Positions 31,319 through 40,742 of a stretch of DNA of 40,788 bases are shown piece by piece (the first letter of the stretch is position 1; the number at the start of each line of letters is the position of its first letter). A model generated the notes under the pieces. That model saw nothing but the letters and a program-made list of their open reading frames with translations. It did no database searches and was not told where the DNA came from. The stretch is from JBAYJM01 sp041665065 (GTDB lineage: Bacteria > Patescibacteriota > Patescibacteriia > 2-01-FULL-39-33): the NCBI GenBank assembly GCA_041665065.1, contig JBAYJM010000009.1:1-40788 (forward strand). Reading direction: 5' to 3'. A program made the translations under genes and the position numbers.

Positions 31319-32428
31319 TTACAAATTGTTGTTTTTTATTTCTTCCCTTATCCTTTCCATTAATTTTAAATAAAAACCCACATTATTTAAAGTGGCCAGC
31401 CTCATTCCCAGCGGTTCTCCAGTTTTAAATAAATGATATAAATAAGCCTTAGTATAGTGTTTTAAATTGCTATCATTGATCGGTGAGAAATCATTTTTAT
31501 ATTTTGCATTGGAAATATTGATTGTTTCGTAAAAACCAGCTTTAAGATTTTTAGATTTCCACAAATATAATCTGCCATGCCTTGCTTCGCGCGACGGAAT
31601 TACGCAATCAAACATATCTACACCCCTTTTGACTGACTGGACTATATTTTCAGGCGTGCCTACTCCCATCAAATACCTTGGGCGATCCTCTGGTATTTCT
31701 TTAACTAAATAATCCAAAACTTCATACATCTGGTCATTTGTCTCGCCGACAGCCAGCCCGCCGACAGCAAATCCATCCCATTTGAAGGCTCCTTTTTCGA
31801 GAGATTTGAGCTCCTGGAGGCTTTTCAATCTTAAATCATTAAATATGCCACCTTGGATAATACAGAAGAATTTATTGCCATTTTGAGCCTTTTTAGACCA
31901 TTGTAGAATCGTCCTTGAGGCCAATTTTGCCCAGCTAGAGGTCGTTTCGACTGCTCGAGCCACTTCTTCCCATTTGGCGGTCGAAGGCGGACAGACATCC
32001 AAAACCATAGAAATATCTGAGCCAATTGTTTTTTGGATTTCCAAAACTTTCTTCGGTGTCAGTAAATGTTTTGAGCCGTCAAGATGCGATCTGAATTCAA
32101 CACCATCTTTTAAAATCTTTCTGATTTTTGATAATGAAAAAACCTGAAAGCCTCCGCTATCAGTAAGGATTGGACCACTCCATTTCATAAATTTATGAAG
32201 ACCACCGGTTTTTTTCATCACATCCATTCCCGGCTGAAGATACAAATGGTATGTATTTGACAAAACAATCTGTGCACCCAAATCTTTAACCTCATCAGCT
32301 GTTAAATGTTTCACAGCAGCCTTTGTGGCAATCGGCATAAAAAACGGCGTTTGAATTTCACCATGCACTGTTTTTAATTTCCCCAGCCTGGCCTGGGATT
32401 TTTTTGAAACCTTTAGAATTTTATACAT
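31319..32428 (-). CDS. tgt: tRNA-guanine transglycosylase lacking the zinc cysteines
   Basis: A 369-residue bacterial-type TGT, which exchanges guanine 34 in GUN-anticodon tRNAs for a queuine precursor. Core motifs are intact: SNTYHLYLQPG, LTDSGGFQVFSL with Asp90, IQGG (191-194), GGLAVGE, MGVGTPE and FDCVIPSREARHG with the nucleophile Asp274. The usual zinc site near the end (CxCxxC followed by His in YLHHL) is not there: the sequence runs NAKYKNDFSPINDSNLKHYT directly into KAYLYHL, with no cysteine, although His332 remains. Length otherwise fits. A good Shine-Dalgarno (GAAAGGA) precedes ATG 32428. Confidence 0.93.
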   Translation of the reverse strand: MYKILKVSKKSQARLGKLKTVHGEIQTPFFMPIATKAAVKHLTADEVKDLGAQIVLSNTYHLYLQPGMDVMKKTGGLHKFMKWSGPILTDSGGFQVFSLSKIRKILKDGVEFRSHLDGSKHLLTPKKVLEIQKTIGSDISMVLDVCPPSTAKWEEVARAVETTSSWAKLASRTILQWSKKAQNGNKFFCIIQGGIFNDLRLKSLQELKSLEKGAFKWDGFAVGGLAVGETNDQMYEVLDYLVKEIPEDRPRYLMGVGTPENIVQSVKRGVDMFDCVIPSREARHGRLYLWKSKNLKAGFYETINISNAKYKNDFSPINDSNLKHYTKAYLYHLFKTGEPLGMRLATLNNVGFYLKLMERIREEIKNNNL

Positions 32429-32444
32429 AATTTCCTTTCAATAA

Positions 32445-32473
32445 ATTATATTCTATTTATCATTTTTAGTCCA
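32445..32473 (-). promoter_or_regulatory. Promoter of tgt
   Basis: Minus strand TGGACT (32468-32473), 17 bases, TATAAT (32445-32450). The leader is about 10 bases and contains GAAAGGA. Confidence 0.6.
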
Positions 32474-32474
32474 T

Positions 32475-32513
32475 GCAAAAACCCGGCCCCAAATGAGGCC
32501 GGGCATAAAAAAA
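32475..32513. terminator. Terminator of the surface-protein operon
   Basis: GCCCGGCC, eight-base loop, GGCCGGG with T-runs on both strands (stem 32482-32488 with 32497-32503). It lies just after the stop codon of the beta-helix protein gene. Confidence 0.9.
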
Positions 32514-32516
32514 CTT

Positions 32517-34595
32517 TTACTGATTTGCGGGATATAATTTTTGCGCCGGAATGACCCGCTTAACAAAACCAGGCCCCTTCCATGATAGGACCGCCACCGC
32601 GTTGCCCGTATTTTCAAAATATTCAATCTTTATATTATGCAATCCTTTCTCAAGTATCAGATCTACACGATATTCAGTGGCTCGTTGATTCACCCATCTA
32701 TTAATCACTAACTTACCATCAATCCATAATCTACCGCCATCATCAGATTTTAGATAGAAAGAATATAATCCGGCTTGATCAATGGCAACCTGACCTAGCC
32801 AACGAACACTAAAACGATCAGTGCCCATACCGCCAGGAGCGGACTTACCCCAATTAAAATTAATAGTCGGATCTACTCTGGTAATTTTTAAAGCTGTAAA
32901 ATTCTTTTCATTAAAGTATTGCCCGAGCAATCCAGTGCCAACAGCAGGCACCACAACAGTCGATGTGGGCGTAGATGTTGAAACAGTTGAGGTTGGTGTA
33001 ATAACTGGTTGCGTAGATGTTGGGATAGTCGAAGTCGCAGTAGATGTCGGCACTGTTGAAGTGGGTGCTGGTATGGGCACAATTTTAGAAATATATTCAT
33101 ACGCTCCCATATCATAACCCGCACTTTGAGGTCTGGCTGTACCATCTAAATCGGCCGTCACAGAGGCGATCACCATACCCTGGTCAATTAAAGTTGACGC
33201 TGATTGTAAATGAAAATCATTGACAATAGTATTTACAAACAAAGGATTAATTTGTATTAAATCGCTAGCATTTTTTGAACAACCGCTATTTAACTGCGTT
33301 GTTTTAGTCGGAGTCTTTGTCGGCAAATAATAATCATTATTGGCAAAAACAGCATTTATTGTTCCATTTTGATTAGCAAGATATGCTCCTGCGCCACTGC
33401 ATTTGTCAGCACCAACATTATTAAAAATATTATTTTTTACCTCTGCCGTATTAATATTATACAACTCCAAACCGTAATCAATAATATTATTGAAAGTATT
33501 ATTATAAATATATACGCCGTTTGTTGATTTGCCATTTATACCCCAAACATTAAGTCCCCTAAATAATCCGCTAAAAACGTTATTTTTAAAAGTAATATTT
33601 GAAACATCGCTGGCATTTTCAATCTCAGCCGCCTGAACTACGCCATCATTATTGGGAATAATGACAATATTATTTTCAAAAGTTATATTAACGCCTGTAT
33701 TCCAAATTTGAAAAGCATCAGTATGTGGCCTTCCAGAACCATCGCCAGTTCCTGTTCCAGGAGATCTTAAATCATGAATATAATTATTCCGAATAATATG
33801 CCCCTTGCCCTCTAGTTTAATGCCATCGGCATCGGCATCAAGATTATTTAAGGCTGTCAATGATTTATTGAGCGGATTCCAATTGGTAGCGCTAATGTCA
33901 TTATATTCAATAACATCATTAATGCCGGTAAGAGAATCGATCATAATACCAGCAAATGTGCCAGCGGCAGTAATTGTATTGTGAGACACTACATTATTTG
34001 AGCTGCCTGATTGCAAAAGAATGCCGGGATATGATGTGTTGTGAATGATATTATTTTTTATCTCACAATTATTAGATTGGTTCAGATATATGCCCGAACC
34101 ATATTCTTCATAAAACCAAGTTGAATTTAATGGCGTAGTAATATCAAAACCGTCAATGATAATATAATTAGCATTGCTTAAAGTAAAGCCGTTAGTCAAA
34201 ACACCTGCGCCAGTTGCTTTAAGGGTAATGGGCAAACCGCTTTGGCCGGATTTATTAACCACGGTTTTACTGCTGACGGTCGTACTAGTGTAATTTCCAG
34301 GCGCAACTAAAATTGTATCACCAGCACCGGCAACTGCCACCGCTTGTTGAATTGTTTTAAACGGCGCAGCTTCCGTGCCAGGATTAGCCGGATTTCCACT
34401 AACCTGATTTACATAATAAGTGTCTGCTCCCGAGGTTATGCCAAGAACCTGGGGCTCAATTACTTTGGGACTAAGAGTTATAATTGTTGCGGCTGATGCT
34501 ATAGCCACTATCGCAATTAATGCCATAATAGCATAACTATTGCCTATCGGCTTGTTAACAACCCAACCGTACTTTCCTCCTGTAGTTTTTCTCAT
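32517..34595 (-). CDS. Surface protein: beta-helix repeats, Thr/Ser linker and PA14 domain
   Basis: A 692-residue exported protein. One membrane helix near the N-terminus (about 19-42) acts as signal or anchor. Residues about 58-480 form a right-handed beta-helix of the pectate-lyase/DUF1565 type: YYVNQVSGNPANPGTEAAPF and TIQQAVAVAGAGDTILVAPG at the start, then many NNIIHN, NNVVSHN and NNIFNN turns. A linker of alternating TST/PTS units follows (about 505-550). The C-terminal 140 residues are a PA14 domain (GLLGQYFNEKNF, LKSDDGGRLWIDGKLVINRW), a carbohydrate-binding fold. Adhesion to or processing of polysaccharides on neighbouring cells is the likely role (inference). It is the last gene of a three-gene surface operon. 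Confidence 0.85.
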   Translation of the reverse strand: MRKTTGGKYGWVVNKPIGNSYAIMALIAIVAIASAATIITLSPKVIEPQVLGITSGADTYYVNQVSGNPANPGTEAAPFKTIQQAVAVAGAGDTILVAPGNYTSTTVSSKTVVNKSGQSGLPITLKATGAGVLTNGFTLSNANYIIIDGFDITTPLNSTWFYEEYGSGIYLNQSNNCEIKNNIIHNTSYPGILLQSGSSNNVVSHNTITAAGTFAGIMIDSLTGINDVIEYNDISATNWNPLNKSLTALNNLDADADGIKLEGKGHIIRNNYIHDLRSPGTGTGDGSGRPHTDAFQIWNTGVNITFENNIVIIPNNDGVVQAAEIENASDVSNITFKNNVFSGLFRGLNVWGINGKSTNGVYIYNNTFNNIIDYGLELYNINTAEVKNNIFNNVGADKCSGAGAYLANQNGTINAVFANNDYYLPTKTPTKTTQLNSGCSKNASDLIQINPLFVNTIVNDFHLQSASTLIDQGMVIASVTADLDGTARPQSAGYDMGAYEYISKIVPIPAPTSTVPTSTATSTIPTSTQPVITPTSTVSTSTPTSTVVVPAVGTGLLGQYFNEKNFTALKITRVDPTINFNWGKSAPGGMGTDRFSVRWLGQVAIDQAGLYSFYLKSDDGGRLWIDGKLVINRWVNQRATEYRVDLILEKGLHNIKIEYFENTGNAVAVLSWKGPGFVKRVIPAQKLYPANQ

Positions 34596-34650
34596 TTTGA
34601 AATTTAAATTTTAAGATATATATAAACTTATAATTTAAACTGACACATCA

Positions 34651-36642
34651 CTATTCAACAATTCCACTGACTTTGCCCATAATCGGGTCATCTAGCGAAG
34701 TAGTTATCGCCTTTACTGATTTAGTAATATCCATTCCGGTAGTAACATCTTTAGCGGCCAAATTGACCTGCGGTATTAAAATTAAAACCTTCCCCAAATC
34801 ATTATCGTTTGGCGTGATTGATACATTAAAATCTGCCTCGGCTCCTTTTGCCGATTTTGGCAAAGATGAAATTGTCCAAGTTATCTTTCTTGTTTTAGAA
34901 TTATAAATAATATCTCCAGTATCATGACTCTGCTTGTTATCCCAATTGACATTTTTTGGCAAAACGGCGGAAACTTCAATTCCAGAAATATCATGCAAAT
35001 TATTTGACAGGCTCCAAACAATATTATAGCTAGATGTTTCTCCTACTTTCGGATTAACAGATCCGGAACCTAACGCCGTATTATCGTCACTATAATATCT
35101 GGCCTGCGCGTTAATATTTATATCGCTACTTATAGAATTTACAATTACTTTGGTTTTTGCCAAAAATTCAGCCGAAGTAGATGTGCTTTTTTTGCCTGAT
35201 ACTTCCGCAGAGCTTTCAACACTGAATTTACCGACAGCATTATTAGTTATTATCGAAGAATCCTTAACCTTGATTTGAAAATTTATAGAAACATCTTCTC
35301 CGGGAGATAATTTTGCTAACTTTGAAATTTGTTTTGGTCCCCAGTTTAAAGTATTGCCGGTCCGGGCACCTCCATTTTCATCCACCAGTGTTCCAAAATC
35401 CAGTATTTGAGTATCTAGGTTAGTTTTTATGGTTAAGTCCCTAATATCCTCCTGTCCGGTATTTTTAAGGCTTATAGTATAGGCCAATGAGTCATTAAAA
35501 TTGATTGGCTGATTTTCTGCCGAACCATTTACTACTATTTTTAAATCTAACTGATCCTTAACTACTGAAGTCATATATGTTTTTTCGTCCTGCGGCATAT
35601 AGTCTCCATTAACGCTCAGACTTGCCACCACCTTAAATTCCTGATTTCCCGAATCACTAACTTGAGAATAGGATCCTTTAATTTTAATAACCTTCTCGGT
35701 CGAACTTGCGCTTTTGGCGGTTGGTCCGGTGGAGCTTGTAACCGCCAATAATTTACTAATTGTCCATACGTTGTTTGATCCGCCGTCCGGAGCAACATCC
35801 GAGGAAGCAAATGAAAATCCCTGCGGATAACTGGCAACTATTTGCACATTTGATAAATCTTGATTCCCCTTATTTGATATTCGAATTGAATATTCAACCG
35901 GCTGATTGGCTAATATTTTATCAGGACCGCCTATGAGTACGCTTATATCTGATGAGGATATTAGCGCGTCTAAATATGCCTCCTGTTTATAGTCGGCATT
36001 GACATTTGCCGGCTTGAAATCCATATCAACCTTGAATGTCTGAGTAGAATTAATGGCAGATCGCAATTTACCGGTAAAATCAATTTTTTGGACTTCTCCT
36101 GATTTGAGCACGCTAATTTTCCATAGATTCTTTTTTTCTCCCATTGATTTTGGGGAAGATGAACCAATTACAAATCCATCCGGATAGGTCAAGCTTATAT
36201 TTACATCATATAAATCAACTTTCTCTTTGTTTGAAATAACAATTGAATAGGCTTCGTCAATTCCTGAAGTAATATCTACCGGCGATTCAATCTTTAAAGA
36301 TACGTTCTTATTCGTAAAATTTGTATTGGAAGTTAAATTGGAAAAAAACCAGAATCCGGCAAAAGCAATGGCCAACAAAAATACCAAAATTGCAATCAAA
36401 GAATATAAAACGGTTTTCCACGTTGGTCTTTGTACTCTGTCAAACTTAGTCAGATCCGGAATCTTGCCATCGCCATTTGTATATACATCAACAAGCTCCC
36501 TTTGAATGCTGGCCTTTGTTTTATTTTTGCCAAAAAAATTTTTTCTCCCATGATTTTTTTTAGCAATCAAATATGCCATGTCATCTTGCATCGTTTCTTC
36601 GTCTAAATTTTCATCTTCAACCTTAGTAAAATTTTTATTCAT
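34651..36642 (-). CDS. One-helix surface protein with Ig-like DUF11-type repeats
   Basis: A 663-residue protein. A charged cytoplasmic tail (1-70) is followed by a single membrane helix (about 76-98) and then by at least four repeats of about 120-130 residues outside the cell. The repeats share the pattern YSIVISNKEKVDLYDVNISL, YSIRISNKGNQDLSNVQIVA, YTISLKNTGQEDIRDLTIKT and YNIVWSLSNNLHDISGIEVS, each about 20-30 residues before a WxIS or WTIS strand. This is the DUF11/CARDB-like Ig fold common in surface stalks. No enzyme motif is seen. It lies 19 bases after the DUF4012 gene and 55 bases before the beta-helix protein gene on the same strand. Confidence 0.78.
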   Translation of the reverse strand: MNKNFTKVEDENLDEETMQDDMAYLIAKKNHGRKNFFGKNKTKASIQRELVDVYTNGDGKIPDLTKFDRVQRPTWKTVLYSLIAILVFLLAIAFAGFWFFSNLTSNTNFTNKNVSLKIESPVDITSGIDEAYSIVISNKEKVDLYDVNISLTYPDGFVIGSSSPKSMGEKKNLWKISVLKSGEVQKIDFTGKLRSAINSTQTFKVDMDFKPANVNADYKQEAYLDALISSSDISVLIGGPDKILANQPVEYSIRISNKGNQDLSNVQIVASYPQGFSFASSDVAPDGGSNNVWTISKLLAVTSSTGPTAKSASSTEKVIKIKGSYSQVSDSGNQEFKVVASLSVNGDYMPQDEKTYMTSVVKDQLDLKIVVNGSAENQPINFNDSLAYTISLKNTGQEDIRDLTIKTNLDTQILDFGTLVDENGGARTGNTLNWGPKQISKLAKLSPGEDVSINFQIKVKDSSIITNNAVGKFSVESSAEVSGKKSTSTSAEFLAKTKVIVNSISSDININAQARYYSDDNTALGSGSVNPKVGETSSYNIVWSLSNNLHDISGIEVSAVLPKNVNWDNKQSHDTGDIIYNSKTRKITWTISSLPKSAKGAEADFNVSITPNDNDLGKVLILIPQVNLAAKDVTTGMDITKSVKAITTSLDDPIMGKVSGIVE

Positions 36643-36661
36643 ATATATTTTAAATTTTATA

Positions 36662-39298
36662 TTAATTGCTATTGAAGCTTATCCAATAAAATTTGTCTGC
36701 GTCAAGAACACCTTTATAATCCGCCTGATTATTGTCACTTCCGACCCCATTGGACGAATTGCCAATTTGCCAAGATTGCGGAAATTTAACTTCACTAGAA
36801 AAACTAACATTTCTTAAACCCGGCTGTTTTTGCAGCAACATCTGATATTTTTTTGATTTATCAATTTTAAACGGTAACTTATATGTCAAAACTGATTCCT
36901 TGGTTTTACCCGGATTTAGAGTGACCCAATTTGCAAAAACAGTATAATTTCCCTCGTCATAAATATATGTATTTGTATCCATTTCCACTTTTGCGCCTTT
37001 TTCAGAAGCCAATTTTTCACTGTCATTTAAATATGATGGTATTGGCTTGTACTCATCATATCTTGGCGAGTCGAAGCCCTCCGCACTGATTAATTGGCTG
37101 CCTTTAGGAACATAAAACCTAACAAACTCACGATTTGATTTATTAGTAAACACGTCATCAAGGGGCCCGATATGGCTTCTTTCAACCAAAACAGTATTTA
37201 TAATCGAACCGTCATCTGCGATCTCCGACTTGTGATATATTTTTTGATTTATGGCCATATCTGTTTTTCCGCCACCGATATTGGCATAAACCACATTTAG
37301 ATAATCACCATCGGATTTTTTCAAATTACCGCCCCAATTATTATCATCAATAATATTTTCCAAATTTTTATCATCAATATAAATCAGGATATCTTTATTG
37401 GCCAAACCTTTTAAAATCGCCGTAGCGATAGCGGGAAGATCTTTGGGCTCAGAATTAAAAATTTTTGAAATTAAAAGCGGAGATAATTCCGCCAAAATTT
37501 TCTTTGGCTTATTTTTTTCCTTGGCTTCAAGCTCAATGCTTTTTTGAATTTCCAACTCAAAATTCTTTGAATCAATGGTCTTGCCGTAATTTTGCAATTC
37601 AATCGGTCCGGTAACATCTAAAATTTCTCCCAGCCAGGATGAATTAATGGCAATTACGCCGTCAACTGAAGGTCCGCCACTCTTATTAAAAAAGTCCATT
37701 ATATTTTTGGCGGATGTCGGCCAATCAGGCCACCAATTTGCATCTTGTAGCTGCCACTTAGGATTAATAACAGTCAATGGCTTAGGCGCTTTCAATAAGT
37801 AGGTTAGGCCGGAATTAATATCATAAGTTCCACCTTCCGGAATCGTAATGTTGGCGATTTTACCAGATTTAATATCAATAAGAGCAAAACTGCCTAAAAA
37901 TCCTCCGGTTGGCCTTATCTCATTGTCATTTTGAAATACAATCAAATATCTTCTCAAGTCATTTTCTGCCAAAAGTCCGCCCGTTAAATCAAAAAGATTT
38001 TGCAATTTATTTATGCTTCCAACGGCAATTGGCAAATACTGTTTTAATTTTGCAAACTCTTCCGCCTTTCCGTTTGGAATATCTTTTTCATTTATTTTGA
38101 CAATACTCTCATTTGCGAGTTTTAGGTTAAAAAACGACTCGTCCAATTCTTTTTTAAAATTATTTATTCTGTCAAAAAGCGGCTCATTTTTTGATTTTGC
38201 CAATCCGTCGAGGCCCTTTGATATGTGTTCGCCGGCAAAGGAAATTCTTTTTCCCATTTCCAATAAATTCTTGCCGCTCTTATATGAATTATCAATAGGT
38301 AAAATGTCAGCAACATAAGTCAAGATCGATTTGATGCTCGCCAGTTTTCCCTGAGCTAGAATAAAGCTGTCTCCCGCCTTATTAAACTTGTCTTTCGCGG
38401 ATTCCAAGTTAAATGAAGCCAAATCTTCTTTTGCTCCGGTCAAACTGTCAATTGCCACCTCAGCCTCGCCCAATACCTGCCCTTTTGCTCCCAGGGCCTT
38501 GTTATAGTAACTAATGCCTAGCAACGGCATAGCAAATAACAAACAGATACAGGCAAAAATAACAGTGGTCCTAAAACGAAGAATAAAGGGGCGCGAAAAA
38601 TTATCCGGTTCTGGTTGTTCATAAGCAATCGGTCTTGGCTTTACAAAAAACTCTTCATGATAACCTTGCCTTTCCCCGCCGACATTTAAAATTTCATCCT
38701 TTGCCATTAAATATTTTAGCTTCAATCTTAAAATTTTTAGACCATAAAACAAATGCGATTTATCCTGATTTTCCTTTTTTCTACTTCCGCTAGGCTTATT
38801 TTTTTTATACTCAGTTGTCTTATTTTTGGCCTGAAATAAAAGGCTGGGCCGAGTATAACTAAGCAACCTGGATAATTTACAAAATGCCTTGCAAATTTCA
38901 CTATTGTCTAATATAAAAAAATCAAAGACCTTAAACCTATTTAAGATTTTTCCGCCAGGCAAATCGGCATAACCTATTTGGTTGTTTCTGACGGCTGGTG
39001 GCGTTTTTTCGATTGCTTTATATTTTGATAGATCAATAATATGAGGCGAGGAATAAAAATCCAATGGCGTTTGCGCAATATTTATATTAATTTGCTTATT
39101 GCCTGATATTAAAACTGGAATTTTTTCTTTTTTTTCAAAAATAACAAGCTTGGCATTTTTTTTGCTAATTATGCTTTTAATTTCTTTTGGCAAGACAGCG
39201 TTTCCTGAAGATTTTTTTACTAATTCTTTAATCTTTGTAGTCGCCGGCTTTTTAGCCTTTTTTCCGCCAACTTGCGGTTTGATTTTTTTCTTTGTCAC
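36662..39298 (-). CDS. DUF4012 membrane protein
   Basis: An 878-residue protein. GTG 39298 is the first possible start after an in-frame stop, and an extended -10 element lies 36 bases upstream, so a GTG start is likely. A basic N-terminal cytoplasmic region (1-240; Lys-rich start TKKKIKPQVGGKKAKK) is followed by one membrane helix (243-263). A helical stalk follows (about 270-430), then the DUF4012 core with RRYLIVFQNDNEIRPTGGFL and SFALIDIKSGKI, WPDWPTSAKNIMDFF and VDGVIAINSSWLGEIL. The family resembles the LytR-CpsA-Psr-type surface proteins in arrangement; its function is unknown. It is widespread in Parcubacteria and Actinobacteria. First gene of the surface operon 39298-32517. Confidence 0.85.
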   Translation of the reverse strand: MTKKKIKPQVGGKKAKKPATTKIKELVKKSSGNAVLPKEIKSIISKKNAKLVIFEKKEKIPVLISGNKQININIAQTPLDFYSSPHIIDLSKYKAIEKTPPAVRNNQIGYADLPGGKILNRFKVFDFFILDNSEICKAFCKLSRLLSYTRPSLLFQAKNKTTEYKKNKPSGSRKKENQDKSHLFYGLKILRLKLKYLMAKDEILNVGGERQGYHEEFFVKPRPIAYEQPEPDNFSRPFILRFRTTVIFACICLLFAMPLLGISYYNKALGAKGQVLGEAEVAIDSLTGAKEDLASFNLESAKDKFNKAGDSFILAQGKLASIKSILTYVADILPIDNSYKSGKNLLEMGKRISFAGEHISKGLDGLAKSKNEPLFDRINNFKKELDESFFNLKLANESIVKINEKDIPNGKAEEFAKLKQYLPIAVGSINKLQNLFDLTGGLLAENDLRRYLIVFQNDNEIRPTGGFLGSFALIDIKSGKIANITIPEGGTYDINSGLTYLLKAPKPLTVINPKWQLQDANWWPDWPTSAKNIMDFFNKSGGPSVDGVIAINSSWLGEILDVTGPIELQNYGKTIDSKNFELEIQKSIELEAKEKNKPKKILAELSPLLISKIFNSEPKDLPAIATAILKGLANKDILIYIDDKNLENIIDDNNWGGNLKKSDGDYLNVVYANIGGGKTDMAINQKIYHKSEIADDGSIINTVLVERSHIGPLDDVFTNKSNREFVRFYVPKGSQLISAEGFDSPRYDEYKPIPSYLNDSEKLASEKGAKVEMDTNTYIYDEGNYTVFANWVTLNPGKTKESVLTYKLPFKIDKSKKYQMLLQKQPGLRNVSFSSEVKFPQSWQIGNSSNGVGSDNNQADYKGVLDADKFYWISFNSN

Positions 39299-39334
39299 CC
39301 AATTCTAATGAGAAAATATTTGTAAATCTTTATT

Positions 39335-39343
39335 ATTATAACA
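39335..39343 (-). promoter_or_regulatory. Extended -10 promoter of the DUF4012 operon
   Basis: Minus strand TGTTATAAT, about 36 bases before the GTG start of the DUF4012 gene. The -35 is weak (TTGTTT 18 bases upstream). Confidence 0.55.
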
Positions 39344-39359
39344 CAAATCAGGAATTTAA

Positions 39360-39614
39360 AACAACGTCAAACAAGAACTTTGTGGATAAGTCATTATTTG
39401 TATTTATCCTCTCTCTATGATACAACTTAATTACACTCATTTGGCGCCCAAGAGCCAACTGGGTCCCTCCCCGCAACCAGCCTAAGAAAAGAAAGGTTTT
39501 CATCCCGTCGATGAATTCTCGCTCCGTTCTGGAGATCACCGAGCTAATCGAACTCTCCGCAAATGTGCTTGATTAGCCCCTTTCTTTTTCTTAGACCTTT
39601 TTTATTGAGAAAAA
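39360..39614. other. 255-base spacer with a large multi-branched inverted repeat
   Basis: No convincing protein gene. CTAAGAAAAGAAAGG (39482-39496) pairs with CCTTTCTTTTTCTTAG (39579-39594). Inside this stem are CTCC/GGAG (39522-39534) and GCTAATC/GATTAGC (39543-39549 with 39571-39577). Outside it, TTGGC/GCCAA forms a small hairpin near 39441-39458. On the plus strand ACCTTTTTT follows the outer stem, resembling termination. TGTGGATAA at 39381-39389 is the complement of a DnaA box. Composition is richer in G+C than the flanking genes. Confidence 0.5.
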
Positions 39615-40742
39615 TTATATTTTAGAATATAGAGAAAAGATGTCTTTGGCGCTATCTTGCCAAGAGAATCTTCGGAGATTATTTGTGCCTTTGGCTTTTA
39701 ACTCCTCTTGAAGTTGAGTGTTATTTAGAAGACTGATAATTGTTGTTGCCATTTTATTTATATCAGTCGGTTCAAAATAAACAGCACTATCATTTAGAAT
39801 TTCAGGCAAACAGGTCGCATTGGAACTGGCAACCGGCAAATTATAATTCTGCGCCTCCAGAGGGGGAAGCCCAAACCCCTCAATCAAACTCGGAAAAACA
39901 TAAACCGTGGCTTTTTTATATAGGCACGACAAATCTTCATCATCTGCATATCCGGTTAAAATAATTTTTTTCTTAACGGCCGGATCGCAATTATAATTAA
40001 TAAACACCCTTAACCTTTCATAAAAATAGTTAATTCTTCCCACCAAAACCAACTGCATTTCGGGCTTTGATTTTAATACCTCTTTAAAAGCCGACACTAA
40101 TGATTCTAAATTTTTATGCGGATAAGCAGAGCCGACATAAAGCAAAAATTCATTATTAATGCCATATTTTGCAAGAACGTCATCACAGTTATTAGCCTCC
40201 TTTATTGCAAAATCGACTCCCTCATAAATAACTTCAATTTTATCAGGATTTACTTTCAATAATCTAACGATATCGGTTTTGGTAAATTCAGAAACTGCAA
40301 TTATTTTTCTGGCTTTTTTTGCAGTCGCTCTTATAACCAGTCTGTAAAAAAATAGTTTGATAAAATACAAAATCGGATTAAGGGTTGTCGCCCTGGTCGA
40401 TGGATAATGTGAAATAATCAAATCGTGAATCGTAACAACAAACTTTCCCTTAAAAAATAAGGGTACATTAAAATGAGTGAAATGAACAAAGTCTAAATTA
40501 TATTTTTTTAATAATGAAGGATAACCTAATTGCTCGCCAAATCCATAGACCTCAAAATCGGCCAACACCTTTTTAAAATTTGGGGCTTGGGGTTGATAGC
40601 TATCAAAGCCGTCTTTCTGCAAAAAAACAAAATATTGATTTTGGCTATCTATTTTTTCAAGATTTTTTATGACCTGCTCAGTATAACGGCCGATTCCGGC
40701 ATGCTTAGTGCCGTAAAGGCGAGCGTCTATGCCTATTTTCAT
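39615..40742 (-). CDS. GT4-type glycosyltransferase
   Basis: A 375-residue glycosyltransferase of the GT-B fold (GT4 group) from ATG 40742; a TTG two codons upstream is less likely. The N-terminal acceptor half starts MKIGIDARLYGTKHAGIGRYTEQ, with HFTHFNVPLFFKGKFVVTIHDL and AVSEFTKTDI. The C-terminal half starts LLYVGSAYPHKNLESLV, with VFPSLIEGFGLPPLEA, the E-x7-E motif that binds the nucleotide-sugar. These enzymes transfer sugars such as mannose or glucose during exopolysaccharide or lipid glycan synthesis at the inner membrane. The upstream neighbour is outside the window, so the pathway is open. Confidence 0.92.
   Translation of the reverse strand: MKIGIDARLYGTKHAGIGRYTEQVIKNLEKIDSQNQYFVFLQKDGFDSYQPQAPNFKKVLADFEVYGFGEQLGYPSLLKKYNLDFVHFTHFNVPLFFKGKFVVTIHDLIISHYPSTRATTLNPILYFIKLFFYRLVIRATAKKARKIIAVSEFTKTDIVRLLKVNPDKIEVIYEGVDFAIKEANNCDDVLAKYGINNEFLLYVGSAYPHKNLESLVSAFKEVLKSKPEMQLVLVGRINYFYERLRVFINYNCDPAVKKKIILTGYADDEDLSCLYKKATVYVFPSLIEGFGLPPLEAQNYNLPVASSNATCLPEILNDSAVYFEPTDINKMATTIISLLNNTQLQEELKAKGTNNLRRFSWQDSAKDIFSLYSKI

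Noticed and set aside
32940..33080. Short tandem-like repeats of GTAGATGTTG type, possible CRISPR or minisatellite
   Set aside because: They encode the Thr/Ser/Pro linker of the beta-helix/PA14 protein; spacing and sequence follow codons, not repeat-spacer units.
39348..39539. Minus-strand ORF of 63 codons (MKTFLFLGWLRGG...)
   Set aside because: No ribosome binding site for the GTG or internal ATG, and it overlaps the multi-branched inverted repeat and the DUF4012 promoter. Kept as spacer.
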